A stretch of DNA of 64,000 nt from Cylicocyclus nassatus (Eukaryota > Nematoda > Chromadorea > Rhabditida > Strongylidae), in assembly GCA_958299035.1 (NCBI GenBank), contig CATQJL010000112.1, positions 17,893,361 through 17,957,360 on the forward strand, read 5' to 3'. A program made the position numbers and the translations under genes. How positions within the stretch are numbered: position 1 is the stretch's first letter; each line of letters begins with the position of its first letter. The notes beneath the pieces are model-generated. The model saw nothing but the letters and a program-made list of their open reading frames with translations. It made no database searches and was not told the DNA's origin. Below, piece by piece: positions 19,941-33,200 of the stretch.

Positions 19941-21554
19941 TATGGTTTTGTAACTCCTTGAGGTAATATATTGCAAACCCTCCTTTGTCACTCCAGAAAT
20001 GCACACAGTATCGGTCTTAATTAAATCACGTAACTCCCTGTAACCACGCCACTGCGAATACGTCATGTTAATTTAGTGCGGCTGTTTTGAATTATATGCA
20101 GCCAAGACGCCAGAGCTCGTAATAATCCCCCTCGTCATGATGGTTGCGATGTTCGAAACAACGCACGTACCAGTACGTGTCGTTTCGGCCGCGATTCGTC
20201 GCACGCCTATCTCTTATCACTGCCGCGCAGAGAAATCGCAGGACGTCGTGACTGGAGGACGTGCTCGTCCTCGTTCGCAGAGACGTCGTCACTTAAAGAG
20301 CAGAGAAATGAAAATGTTGGGCACAGCGTGGAGACGCAGGAAGCGCAATCGACTGGGGTTCGAGTACGCCGCGTGCGCGCATAAGTTTTGCGGCGACTAA
20401 GACTAATGCGTGTCGTGAGCAGCTTGTCCGTCGGACACGTCGCGAGCTCGCTTTCTTTACATTACGACACATTTCAGGGGTTTACTACGGGTCTCCAGAT
20501 GACAAAAATGAACTTTGGGTCTGCCTCAGGTGTTGGAAAAGGCTCTTTGTAAAGTGGGCTTGGAAATGGTATTGGTGGGAGCAGCTGTCTACTGAATAAT
20601 GGTGTTTATGTTCGAATATGCCTATGTCTTACGCGATAGGTCAGAGTTTTCCGGCGTTGCTGATGTTGAAAGTGTTGGCGGTGTTAGAAGTTTGAAAAGT
20701 GTTAGAAGTGTTAAATGTGGAAATCATTATAATTTCGTTTTTCTTCGACCATATCTTGCACGTTGCTGAGTAGGTCTTTTGCTCGCTAATTGCAGAAATG
20801 CAGGATTTGACACCAAACAAGAATGCTCATAGATTTTGTAGCGCTTAAATGTTAGAAATTGCCTATGTCAAACAAGCTCTCTACTTTCCAAAAAGTTTGA
20901 ATCAAAGATCTCGTACGTGCGAAGGCATTCCCAAAAGATATCAATTTCGATTTCAATTTCTATTTCTTTCCATTTCCAACGTACTCACCAGACGCTGAGA
21001 CGCTCAAGGAAGATTAAGACTGCAAGATTAAGCATTTCTACGTTCTATACTTTCAACACCGGCAACACTTTCAATACTTTCATCTATTCGATCCCTACAG
21101 CTGTTAATCTCAATGTATTTGAATCCCCTCATGCCATTTGTCAATTCTTTTTCTCAATTCAATAATTTGTGCTATTCGGTACAGAAAAAGACTTCAAAGT
21201 ACAGCCGTGAAAAAAATACCTTGAATTCAAAAAAAGTTACTAAATTTTCCTGAGGCACGTTGTGACGTTACTACACTATTACCGACACACAGTGGTACAA
21301 TGAATTTGAAACTGCCAAAATTTGTCGACTTTTTGCTTGGAAAATTCCAAAAAGTACTCGTATTTGTTAGATCGGTAAAGCTGCAGAATTGACAAGAAGT
21401 AACAGGGATTTATACCGTAAAAGTCGTGATTGCAGCAAAACGTTTGAGTGTTCTTTTTTAGAATGTTGTATTCCTCAATCATTGAGAAAGAAAGTTGGCT
21501 CTGAAATTACAGGTTTCGTATGCCAAAGGTTTTGAAAACGGTGAGGTTTATATT
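19941..21554. other. Stretch without a recognised gene
   Basis: About 20090-20460 is GC- and CpG-rich against an AT-rich background, with an open frame at 20137-20400 that I do not recognise. A CAATTTCGATTTC-type low-complexity tract lies at about 20940-20965. From about 21170 the sequence resembles that just left of the element at 28751 (AAAAAG, then a CACGTYGT motif), so it is probably a relic of the same dispersed repeat. Confidence 0.5.
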
Positions 21555-22130
21555 AGATCGGTGCGTGAGTTCTTTCCGTTTCTTGAACTGGGTCGCAAGT
21601 TCTGTAAAGTAAAGATAAGCAAACAGTCCAAGAAGCATTCGCAAAATTTCTTGCGCTTTCTAACAGCTATGCTTACGATCTTTATGGCTAGCGCTGAGAT
21701 AAATGACAGGAACTAGAAACCTTAGTTTTTACCATGTCTGACTTTCGTTAGTTTTCAGAATTTTTACTTTGAAATAGAACAGACCTTTTGCAAATTGATG
21801 CAGCTTTTTGTACTTTTTCAACATGTTATTTGGAATTACTATATTTTCTGAAGTGATCTAATTATATACTTGAACATTTCTAACCTCGTAAAACATCAAT
21901 CAATGAACAATTTGAGTACCATTCGATGCAACTTTTTCTCCTTTTTCTAATAGCTAATTTTTTTGCGAAACACGACTTTTGTACAAAATTGCTGTATTTC
22001 TTATTTTACAAATGCGCACTCCTCCATCCAAAATTTCGAAATCTACGTATTTTTGAGCGATTACCGCTCAACACTTCGTTAAATTGGTGATAGTTATATC
22101 GGGTTTTGAACTCTAACATCCCAAGGATTT
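21555..22130. mobile_element. Mariner-type fragment related to the 49210-50217 element
   Basis: TTAGATCGGTGCGTGAGTTC after a TA resembles a diverged TTAGGTCGGNTCGAAAGTT end. The following bases (AAGATAAGCAAACAG) parallel the left part of the element at 49210. The right end is not found. Confidence 0.45.
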
Positions 22131-23235
22131 TGCAGTGTTTGGGCAAATATGTCCATCACAGCACAGGTGGCTTACTCAGCAAGCTGGATACCGTATTCGT
22201 GAGAAAAAGCAAAGGATTTATCGTTCGTGCGGAAAAGCGCACTGCTGTCTTTCGTTATGGGGCGTGCGTGCTGCCGGCACGCTGCCTGAATCCCGGCGGC
22301 ATGCTCTCCCGCACAGACAAAAAGCTTGTTCACAGCAAAGTGAAGATAAAATGACACCAAAATTGATGTTTAGATGGGCAGTGAGGAATTAGGGCAATGT
22401 ATGAAGAAATATAAAATTGTTATGTGAAACGAGGCGTGCTCAACTTTTTTCGGATTAGGTGGCTTTCAAGCCACATGGAAACCACCCAAGGTGGCTTAGG
22501 GAACAGAAAGTCATAAAATTTCGCTCCTTCACATGATTTCCTTCCCTTCTTAACATAAATTTTATCTACATCCCAAACCTTACAAAGTGGCTCATGAACT
22601 ACCTCAAGTTGCCTTTCCCTCCTCCCCGCTTACTTACAGCTCCTTAATTTTAAAAGGCGGCTGCCACGTTGCTTCAGCGCGTAGTTCTACTCGCTGGATA
22701 CAACGTGCCGCCAATCCGGAGAATACGAATATCATCACGTTTGTTTAATGGTTCTTTGGAGTTTTTATTTGTTTTGCTTTGTTCCGTTCCTTTTCATATT
22801 TTTTACTCTTCTGATTTCATGGCGGATGTCGTACTATCATATTGAAGCAAAAGGAAACTTTGTTTTTTGCAACTTCGGGAAGCCACCTCGTGCCGAGCAC
22901 TGAAACTGTGTCGTGCGATTTCTTCAAAACTCGAGTTTCTTCTCAAATAATTGAGCGAAATTGTAAAAAAAGAAGCTGGAAAGATACAAAAGTTGCTGTA
23001 TTTTGCGAAAAGTTAGCCCTTTCAGGTGGTTACCAGAGCATCTTCACAAGTCAAAAACAAAAATTTTGAATAGCCATACTTAGACGTGGTAGGTCAACAT
23101 TTACTTCAGCGCTCGTCACAAAGATCGTGTCGGGAGCACAACGACTAGAAAGAAGAAGAAATTTTGCATTGAATGCTTCTTATAATATTTATTTATTTTT
23201 ACTCTACGGGGTTCGCGATCTAGCCCAAAAAACAG
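22131..23235. other. Stretch without a recognised gene
   Basis: Two overlapping open frames near 22106-22392 are rich in basic and cysteine residues and match nothing I recognise. The rest is AT-rich with a small inverted motif (GTGGCTTTCAAGCCAC near 22461). No RNA gene or element ends were identified. Confidence 0.4.
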
Positions 23236-23443
23236 AAATAACCAATTAGTCATTATGCATTCTCTTGACCGTGGCATAACAGAGTGTAAAAATTAAATTG
23301 AATTTTTCTTTGTGATAAAGATCTACTATACGTGAATAGCAGGAGTTAAGTATAGGACGGAGTAGCATATCTACTACACAGGCTCTGTATACTCCACAAA
23401 AAGTAAAAAATACAGCAATACGGATATGTTATGTCATCAAAAA

Positions 23444-25118
23444 CTCGAACTTTGACTCAAAGTATTACCAGGGTCACGCAGAGGTAGCAGGCCGCACCTG
23501 GGAGCAGGGCCCTGCACAGATGGTCTGGGTCAGGCTGAACTTCGTCTTTGGGGTAAAAGCAAAGGAGGAGTCGTAACAATCAAGTTGGTGCAATCTTTTT
23601 CAACCCGGAGGCGGAACATTTGGCGTGGAGCAGCGCGTCCGCATCGGTGGAGGCTTTGCGAGCGCACAGTGCTGGCATTTCACAAAGCAAAGACTGAGAA
23701 GGATGAAGAGACGCAGATATGGGTGTTTAGCACGATATGATGTACTGTAATTGTGAAACGGCGCAAATCGTTGCGAGGTGGACGCCCACAATCCAATTCC
23801 GCCTAAATCGCATTGTAACTTATTGTATATGAATGATATGCTCTAAAGTGTGCTTTCTCATCAAGCCCGTCAATTTCAAAATGATGCTCAAACAAACAAA
23901 CAGCTTTTTTTTACAGCGACAAGCAATCAAATGACACCGGATTTGAGATATGTATACAGCGTTACTCGAGACTACATCATGTAAAAAGTTTCAAAAACTT
24001 ATGTGTCTTCATACCGGTTCCCGATTTTGGTTTATAGACCATCACTATATCGACTGGGTTGGTTCGGAGCATAAGTAATGGAGAGTTCACATGAGTTTTA
24101 GACGTTTTTGATTTGGACGGTTAGAACGCTCAAAAATCTATCATAGTAAAGAGAATGAATTAGACCATTGCCTTTTCTCATTTGTTCAGAAACAATGTAT
24201 CATAGAAAACGCATCAATAAATATGGTACTCCAATCACATTCCTGCTAGGGCGTCCTTTGAACTGGCGACAATTGTTTTTGTTCCCTCGAACTTTGACTC
24301 AAAGTATCACCAGGGTCACGCAGAGGTAGCAGGCCGCACCTGGGAGCAGGGCCCTGCACAGATGGTCTGGGTCAGGCTGAACTTCGTCTTTGGGGTAAAA
24401 GCAAAGGAGGAGTCGTAACAATCAAGTTGGTGCAATCTTTTTCAACCCGGAGGCGGAACATTTGGCGTGGAGCAGCGCGTCGGCATCAGTGGAGGCTTTG
24501 CGAGCGCACATTTCTGGCATTTCACAAAGCAAAGACTGAGAAGGATGAAGAGATGCAGATATGGGTGTTTAGCACGATATGATGTACTGTAATTGTGAAA
24601 CGGCGCAAATCGTTGCGAGGCGCACGCCCGCAATCCAATTCCGCCTAAATCGGGTTGTAACTTACTGTACATGACTAACATGCTCTAAAGTGTTCTTTCT
24701 CATCAAACTCGTCAATTTCAAAATGACGCTAAAATAGACAAATGGTTTTTTACAGCGGACAAGCAATCAAATGACACCGATTTTGAGATTGTATACAGCG
24801 TTACTTCAAATACATCATGTAAAAAGTTTCAGAAACTCATGTGTATTCACACCGGCTCCCATGTTGGTTTCTAGACCATCGCTATATCGACTGGGTTGGG
24901 TTCGGAGCATAATGGAGAGTTCACATAAGTTTTAGACGTTTTTGATTTGGACGGTTAGAACGCTCAAAAATTTATAATAAAGAGAATGAATTAGACCATT
25001 GCCTTTTCTCATTTGCTCAGAAATAATGTATCATAGAAAAACGCATTAATAAATATGGTACTCTAATCACATGCCTGCCAGGGCGTCCTTTGAACTGGCG
25101 ACAATTGTTTTTGTTCCC
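23444..25118. repeat. Tandem duplication, two units of about 840 bp, left arm only
   Basis: Unit 1 is 23444-24285 and unit 2 is 24286-25118. Both begin CTCGAACTTTGACTCAAAGT and end AATTGTTTTTGTTCCC. The opposite arm carries a single unit (33325-34157). The open frame in each unit on the minus strand (ending PNVPPPG) varies between copies and is not a convincing gene. Confidence 0.9.
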
Positions 25119-25339
25119 TTTGTTGTTGTTTTTCAAACTGCTGTTGTTTCTTGATGGTTTTTACGTCGGAGATTCGTAAAAATTTGCGAAGTCGTGGAGG
25201 GCTTCACTTTTGAAGTCCTCCAAAACAATGCGGCCAGGACATCCCTCGAGGTCGTATTGAGGATCAGGAAAGGTGGGGAGAGGGGTCCTTGTTTATGTGA
25301 TACTGATGTTAGCGATAACATAATATGTGCTAACAAAGT

Positions 25340-26720
25340 CAGATAAGCTCATTATGTAAAACGTAAGCAAACTGAAGCACTGATCTATCATCGTACACGT
25401 AGTAAGCACAATAAAGAGGCCCTAAAGGCGTGCTCACCTTGTCGTCATTAGGATGTCAAATAATCCCTTAGTCCAAGTTTTACCGAATTCTAAGGTTTCC
25501 AAGTACTGTGCTGCTCAACAAAATGGTCATTTTCGAACATGATCATTTCTGCGGAAAAGGCGAAATAGTTATTTGTTTCCGCCCTCATTACAAAGCACTA
25601 TCCTTATTTGAAAATATAAAAAATCCCACTTCAAATAACCGCCAGATTATGAGATTGGGATTTATCGTTTTTCGTTTGTCTCATTTTCCAACTTCAATGG
25701 TTCTTCTTTCAGCAGTTCCTATTAAGGGTGAAGTAAACGGTCACAATCACCTGCGAGAACTACGAGAATTAGGTTATCAACATACCTTTTTGCCCCTTGC
25801 AGTCTACATACTAGTAGCGCGGACTTAGCTTGCTATTTAACTCAGTAGTTTTTCAGTTTTGTTCTAGCATAGAAAATAGAAGACGATTATATCTTTTACT
25901 ATAAGGAACAAATCTTTGAGTGAAATTTCTATTACATAGAGAACAAGGTTGAAAGGTTCTTACGATATGAAGGGTATTTGAGTGCTTGGCATACCTTTTT
26001 AGAGGCTATGCCACACCCTTAATTTATTTTTGAAGCACTCAAAATGTTTTTCATGACATTGAAACTCTTCAATCTTCTTTTTTACGTATTCTAGGTTGAT
26101 GTGTGATGTGAAAACCGCTATACACGATGTGAAAAAATCGCTTACAAAATACTTTGTAAGCACAGAGCAGTGGGATTGCATCGCTTTTTCTTTTACTAAA
26201 TCTATTAAGTCGTTTATCTTCTCCAAGAAATGAATGGGGCTCTGCCTCCTTTTCCTTCCCATATCCGAACGCGGTTATGAGGGTAAAATTATAGCGCTTG
26301 GCTAACCAATTAAAATTTGACCAGGGGCAGACGAATCTGTCAGAACCCCGGGCTACCGAGAAAGGAGGGACCTTTAGATAGAAAACAAGGAGTTGCCGAT
26401 AGAACCACTGAAAGCGAAAAATCGAACGAATGAGATCTTGGCTGGTTCGTAATTCAATAGCTTGACGGCTATTTAGAGTGGTATTTCCCAATTTGGCAAA
26501 TAGGAAGAAGTGCTTCGTACTGAGTACAAAAAAAGGTGGCTAAGTCACCTTTCAAATAAAGTTAACCTTATTCGAAAATAAACATTTGTAGCTAGACACT
26601 GAGGACTTAAATTCGCTAGAACTTGGTTCAAAGGAGTTATTTGACATGCTAGGTACAAATATTACTAATTGTGCTTGGTAAGGCCTCTATATTATGCTTG
26701 CTGTAGAAATGGGGAAGGCA
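25340..26720. mobile_element. Foldback-type dispersed element, left-arm copy
   Basis: GTCAAATAATCCCTTAGTCCAAG at about 25456 and CTTGGTTCAAAGGAGTTATTTGAC at about 26622-26645 are opposed versions of one motif, so the segment has long subterminal inverted repeats. A partial relative is at about 40730-41220. The mirror copy in the right arm spans about 31730-33100. Frames inside (25508-25828 plus; 26069-26491 minus) show no known domain. Confidence 0.5.
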
Positions 26721-28188
26721 TATTGAAACAAAATTGGGGAGAGGAGGAGGAGAAGGAGGGTTGTCGTATTCGGAGGTCGTCTGCCAAAATTTAACACAGT
26801 AAGTAAACATGCAGCAATTGACCGAGCACACACCACACACACAACACAACACACACCACAGGATTAGAGAGATGCTTATCTGAGATCAAGAACCATAGAA
26901 GGGTTGCCAGCCTAGCTGCTTAGGTTATCAAACTTAAGGTGGCATCATCTTTGCGTATGCACAGCCTTAGTATATTAATGGAAAAATAAAAGTGTGTGCA
27001 CGATTTGTTTGAGTGGCCATCAGGTTTCTTATTCATAAAACAAGAAAGTAAGTGTAATGTTTTACCATAAACAAAAAACAGCAGGTAAGTATCTTTTTTA
27101 TAAGTTTGAAACAAGTGAAAAATTTTTGATCGCAAATTAGACTGTGCGTGCAAATGTTACGACCACATCAGAATCGCAGATATACGAGCTTTTAGCTATC
27201 AAAGTCGCTTGGCAGGTGATAAACATATATATGTGACCAGCGTTTTAGGCGAGTCCGATAATATACAGCATGCTCAAAAGCGTAACAAATTTTTAGTGTT
27301 ATTCAAAGCCCAAGTAGCTTTGTATACAAAAAAAACCATATGAATCACTTGCATTAGTCAGAAGCTCCAGCCTTAGTTTTTGCCAGTAATTAGCCGACAT
27401 AGGCTTTGTATGAACCTGCCATCGCACTATATTGAAGGTCACTATTCCTTACTTTCGAACAACGGCCTCCTGTCCACTTCGATATGCCAACTCTCTGCTC
27501 CTACAACTTTTTCGTTATAAGCAAGATCACATGCCCTGTGTCAAATCAGCATGCTCATTTACACTTCTGTGCCAGCTCAACTCTGGCTTAAATTTCATTG
27601 ACACTTCAAGGTCGCTATAGATTAATATCGGAGTACATCGCATCTGCCCTCACCAGGAAGTGCAGGCGTACAAGTTTAGTCCGGAACGATTCTGAAGTGG
27701 ATTTTTGTAGTTTCAACTTATTTCGATAGATAGTTAACTTCGAGCGAATACTTTACTTGAAATCTATGTTTTCGCTGATAATTTTGAAGCCGTAATTTTG
27801 TTAAATGGTTGGGGTTTTTTTTGCATGCTGGACAAATTCAAGCAAAGGATTAGTCACAGTTAAAAGCTAAATAACGGCGTAAGATGCATTGCGATGAACA
27901 TAGAAACTGTTCTGCTTTTGAGGTCAAACTCAAAAACACTTTTTTCTCTTTTCTCGAAAATGCATAGCGAACAATCTTTGTTGACATTCCCATCATTGTG
28001 GCGAGCTGAAGTAAGTATTGAAAAACTTAGTTTTGATTATCGACCACTTTTCTTCATATCTTTTGAGTAACTATTTTTGTACATTCTAAAAGGAAACTTT
28101 TGTCATTTCGAGATTTTATAGAGCAGTCAATTTCGATTTCGAGCGCTCCTTCCCAAACCAATGAGTCGATTGAAAACGTACCCTTTAA

Positions 28189-28347
28189 TTCAACTGACTT
28201 GGCGGCTGGAAGGCGGGCTTTGTGAAACAATTAAGGCTAGGTAATGATCAGAGAGCACGCGCGCGAGAGAACCGCAGATGTGTAGCGGGGGCGAGCGGCC
28301 TTAATTAGATCACAAAGCCCTGCCTTCCAGCCGCCAAGCCAGTTGAA
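28189..28347. mobile_element. MITE, 159 bp, about 50-bp TIRs (left arm)
   Basis: The ends TTCAACTGACTTGGCGGCTGG and CCAGCCGCCAAGCCAGTTGAA are mirror images extending about 50 bp. The loop is CpG-rich (CACGCGCGCGAG). No coding capacity. The right-arm copy at 30104-30262 has its loop replaced by adapter sequence. Confidence 0.75.
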
Positions 28348-28750
28348 CCAAAGGTTTTATGTAGTAATTTGGATCGCGCTCACTATTCCCAGAGGAGTTT
28401 TGTTCATACTTATTATAAATCAAGAACATGCACCCAAGTCCGTTTCAAGCATGACGGTTCCTTCTTTTCACGTCCCTGTATTCAAATTTGCAGAAACTGA
28501 GGCTTTGAGAATACCCATCAAGTCGCTTTTCGCAGCAGCTGTTCATTTCTAAAATTTCAAAGCTAGTCGAGTTGTTCAAACATACAAGAAGGTGCCACTG
28601 ACATGTCTGAGAATTGGTACAATTGCAGGAGAAGTGTGCTCAATAATTCGAGGTACTCTGTGTAGAAAATAGCTTGAAAGTACAGGTTTGAAAAAAGAAT
28701 AAATTAAGTTTGAAAAAGTCGCTAGGTTTTCTTGATGCACGTCGTAAGTA

Positions 28751-29700
28751 TTAGGTTGTCCGGAAATTAATGCCCGTTTTGAATTTCAACCGCAATAAGT
28801 CATACACCTCTCACTTCTAAGTATGATGCAGAGTACCATTCGATAGAGTAAAGCAATCTCTACAAAAAGGCCATCTTGCTTTTGCAACAGCTCTCATCCA
28901 CCTCAAGTTTCGAGCCAAAAACTAAAAAGACTCAGCAGCCCGAAAAATCGAAAAAAATCGTAACACAGTTCACAAAAATCCTACAAAAATTCTTACTTGC
29001 TCACGTAAACACTATCCACACAAAACATCTATATACGCCTTTTCCGTATTTTTTCCTCTGTTAGAAATCAAGAAAGCGGATATTTTCGTGCATTTGCCGA
29101 AGTCGTGCTGTGCCGTCCCCACATAGATGGTTGTATACTACAAACCTGTAGAAGTACAAACGTAAATTCTCAGCTCTTTACAATCTTTAGTTCTCGAGAA
29201 ATTTGAATTTTAGCTTGGACCACCTAACTAAGGAAAGCTATATTCGGTATTTCTCGAGAACTAAAGCTTGTAGAGAGCTGAAAATTCAAGTCTGTACTTC
29301 TACAGGCTTGTGGTATACAACTACCTATGTGGGGATGGCACAGCATCACTTTGGCAAATGCACGAAAATTTCCGTTTTCTTGGTTTCTAAAGGAGAAAAA
29401 AATACGGTAAAGGCGTATATGGATGTTTTATGTGGATAGTGTTTACGTGAGCAAGTAGGAATTTTTGTAGGATTTTTGTGAAATGAGTTAGGATTTTTTT
29501 CGATTTTTCGGGCTGCTGAGTCTTTTTAGTTTTTGGCTCGAAACTTGAGGTGGATGAGAGCTGTTGCAAAAGCAAGATGGCCTTTTTGTAGAGATTGCTT
29601 TACTCTATCGAATGGTACTCTGCATCATACTTAGAAATGAGAGGTGTATGACTTATTGCGGTTGAAATTCAAAACGGGCATTAATTTCCGGACAACTTAA
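28751..29700. mobile_element. Mariner-type MITE, 950 bp, pivot of the giant palindrome
   Basis: Ends TTAGGTTGTCCGGAAATTAATG and CATTAATTTCCGGACAACTTAA, with TA on both sides (28749-28750 and 29701-29702). Almost the whole element is palindromic (mirror frames 28876-29064 and 29387-29575), with a small asymmetric centre near 29203-29250. Outside each TA the flank is the same sequence in reverse (GATGCACGTCGTAAG / CTTACGACGTGCATC). Confidence 0.9.
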
Positions 29701-30103
29701 TACTTACGACGTGCATCAAGAAAACCTAGCGACTTTTTCAAACTTAATTTATTCTTTTTTCAAACCTGTACTTTCAAGCTATTTTCTACACAGAGTACCT
29801 CGAATTATTGAACACACTTCTCCTGCAATTGTACCAATTCTCAGACATGTCAGTGGCACCTTCTTGTATGTTTGAACAACTCGACTAGCTTTGAAATTTT
29901 AGAAATGAACAGCTGCTGCGAAAAGCGACTTGATGGGTATTCTCAAAGCCTCAGTTTCTGCAAATTTGAATACAGGGACGTGAAAAGAAGGAACCGTCAT
30001 GCTTGAAACGGACTTGGGTGCATGTTCTTGATTTATAATAAGTATGAACAAAACTCCTCTGGGAATAGTGAGCGCGATCCAAATTACTACATAAAACCTT
30101 TGG

Positions 30104-30262
30104 TTCAACTGGCTTGGAGGCTGGAAGGCAGGGCTTTGTGATCTAATTAAGGCCGCTCGAGTACTCTGCGTTGATACCACTGCTTCGCGCGCGTGCTCTC
30201 TGATCATTACCTAGCCTTAATTGTTTCACAAAGCCCGCCTTCCAGCCGCCAAGTCAGTTGAA
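30104..30262. mobile_element. MITE copy in the right arm with adapter in its loop
   Basis: This is the counterpart of the 159-bp MITE at 28189-28347. Its inverted ends are intact, but about 26 native bases of the loop are replaced by the reverse complement of the SMART primer, so it is not a natural variant. Confidence 0.8.
30161..30185 (-). other. SMART adapter, reverse complement (artefact)
   Basis: GTACTCTGCGTTGATACCAC and the next five bases are the reverse complement of the SMART primer, embedded between native flanks that in the other arm are separated by about the same length of ordinary sequence. Confidence 0.95.
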
Positions 30263-33200
30263 TTAAAGGGTACGTTTTCAATCGACTCATTGGTTTGGGA
30301 AGGAGCGCTCGAAATCGAAATTGACTGCTCTATAAAATCTCGAAATGACAAAAGTTTCCTTTTAGAATGTACAAAAATACTTACTCAAAAGATATGAAGA
30401 AAAGTGGTCGATAATCAAAACTAAGTTTTTCAATACTTACTTCAGCTCGCCACAATGATGGGAATGTCAACAAAGATTGTTCGCTATGCATTTTCGAGAA
30501 AAGAGAAAAAAGTGTTTTTGAGTTTGACCTCAAAAGCAGAACAGTTTCTATGTTCATCGCAATGCATCTTACGCCGTTATTTAGCTTTTAACTGTGACTA
30601 ATCCTTTGCTTGAATTTGTCCAGCATGCAAAAAAAACCCCAACCATTTAACAAAATTACGGCTTCAAAATTATCAGCGAAAACATAGATTTCAAGTAAAG
30701 TATTCGCTCGAAGTTAACTATCTATCGAAATAAGTTGAAACTACAAAAATCCACTTCAGAATCGACCCGGACTAAACTTGTACGCCTGCACTTCCTGGTG
30801 AGGGCAGATGCGATGTACTCCGATATTAATCTATAGCGACCTTGAAGTGTCAATGAAATTTAAGCCAGAGTTGAGCTGGCACAGAAGTGTAAATGAGCAT
30901 GCTGATTTGACACAGGGCATGTGATCTTGCTTATAACGAAAAAGTTGTAGGAGCAGAGAGTTGGCATATCGAAGTGGACAGGAGGCCGTTGTTCGAAAGT
31001 AAGGAATAGTGACCTTCAATATAGTGCGATGGCAGGTTCATACAAAGCCTATGTCGGCTAATTACTGGCAAAAACTAAGGCTGGAGCTTCTGACTAATGC
31101 AAGTGATTCATATGGTTTTTTTTGTATACAAAGCTACTTGGGCTTTGAATAACACTAAAAATTTGTTACGCTTTTGAGCATGCTGTATATTATCGGACTC
31201 GCCTAAAACGCTGGTCACATATATATGTTTATCACCTGCCAAGCGACTTTGATAGCTAAAAGCTCGTATATCTGCGATTCTGATGTGGTCGTAACATTTG
31301 CACGCACAGTCTAATTTGCGATCAAAAATTTTTCACTTGTTTCAAACTTATAAAAGTACCTGCTGTTTTTTGTTTATGGTAAAACATTACACTTACTTTC
31401 TTGTTTTATGAATAAGAAACCTGATGGCCACTCAAACAAATCGTGCACACACTTTTATTTTTCTCATTAATATACTAAGGCTGTGCATACGCAAAGATGA
31501 TGCCACCTTAAGTTTGATAACCTAAGCAGCTAGGCTGGCAACCCTTCTATGGCTTGATCTCAGATAAGCATCTCTCTAATCCTGTGGTGTGTGTTGTGTT
31601 GTGTGTGTGGTGTGTGCTCGGTCAATTGCTGCATGTTTACTTACTGTGTAAAATTTTGGCAGACGACCTCCGAATACGACAACCCTCCTTCTCCTCCTCC
31701 TCTCCCCAATTTTGTTTCAATATGCCTTCCCCATTTCTACAGCAAGCATAATATAGAGGCCTTACCAAGCACAATTAGTAATATTTGTACCTAGCATGTC
31801 AAATAACTCCTTTGAACCAAGTTCTAGCGAATTTAAGTCCTCAGTGTCTAGCTACAAATGTTTATTTTCGAATAAGGTTGACTTTATTTGAAAGGTGACT
31901 TAGCCACCTTTTTTTGTACTCAGTACGAAGCACTTCTTCCTATTTGCCAAATTGGGAAATACCACTCTAAATAGCCGTCAAGCTATTGAATTACGAACCA
32001 GCCAAGATCTCATTCGTTCGATTTTTCGCTTTCAGTGGTTCTATCGGCAACTCCTTGTTTTCTATCTAAAGGTCCCTCCTTTCTCGGTAGCCCGGGGTTC
32101 TGACAGATTCGTCTGCCCCTGGTCAAATTTTAATTGGTTAGCCAAGCGCTATAATTTTACCCTCATAACCGCGTTCGGATATGGGAAGGAAAAGGAGGCA
32201 GAGCCCCATTCATTTCTTGGAGAAGATAAACGACTTAATAGATTTAGTAAAAGAAAAAGCGATGCAATCCCACTGCTCTGTGCTTACAAAGTATTTTGTA
32301 AGCGATTTTTTCACATCGTGTATAGCGGTTTTCACATCACACATCAACCTAGAATACGTAAAAAAGAAGATTGAAGAGTTTCAATGTCATGAAAAACATT
32401 TTGAGTGCTTCAAAAATAAATTAAGGGTGTGGCATAGCCTCTAAAAAGGTATGCCAAGCACTCAAATACCCTTCATATCGTAAGAACCTTTCAACCTTGT
32501 TCTCTATGTAATAGAAATTTCACTCAAAGATTTGTTCCTTATAGTAAAAGATATAATCGTCTTCTATTTTCTATGCTAGAACAAAACTGAAAAACTACTG
32601 AGTTAAATAGCAAGCTAAGTCCGCGCTACTAGTATGTAGACTGCAAGGGGCAAAAAGGTATGTTGATAACCTAATTCTCGTAGTTCTCGCAGGTGATTGT
32701 GACCGTTTACTTCACCCTTAATAGGAACTGCTGAAAGAAGAACCATTGAAGTTGGAAAATGAGACAAACGAAAAACGATAAATCCCAATCTCATAATCTG
32801 GCGGTTATTTGAAGTGGGATTTTTTATATTTTCAAATAAGGATAGTGCTTTGTAATGAGGGCGGAAACAAATAACTATTTCGCCTTTTCCGCAGAAATGA
32901 TCATGTTCGAAAATGACCATTTTGTTGAGCAGCACAGTACTTGGAAACCTTAGAATTCGGTAAAACTTGGACTAAGGGATTATTTGACATCCTAATGACG
33001 ACAAGGTGAGCACGCCTTTAGGGCCTCTTTATTGTGCTTACTACGTGTACGATGATAGATCAGTGCTTCAGTTTGCTTACGTTTTACATAATGAGCTTAT
33101 CTGACTTTGTTAGCACATATTATGTTATCGCTAACATCAGTATCACATAAACAAGGACCCCTCTCCCCACCTTTCCTGATCCTCAATACGACCTCCAGGG

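Noticed and set aside
20137..20400. Arginine-rich 87-codon frame as a gene
   Set aside because: It comes from a CpG-rich patch, with no conserved domain or splice context.
31952..32374. 140-codon frame repeated at 26069-26491
   Set aside because: It is preserved only because the arms are inverted copies; no domain, and composition as in the surrounding repeat.
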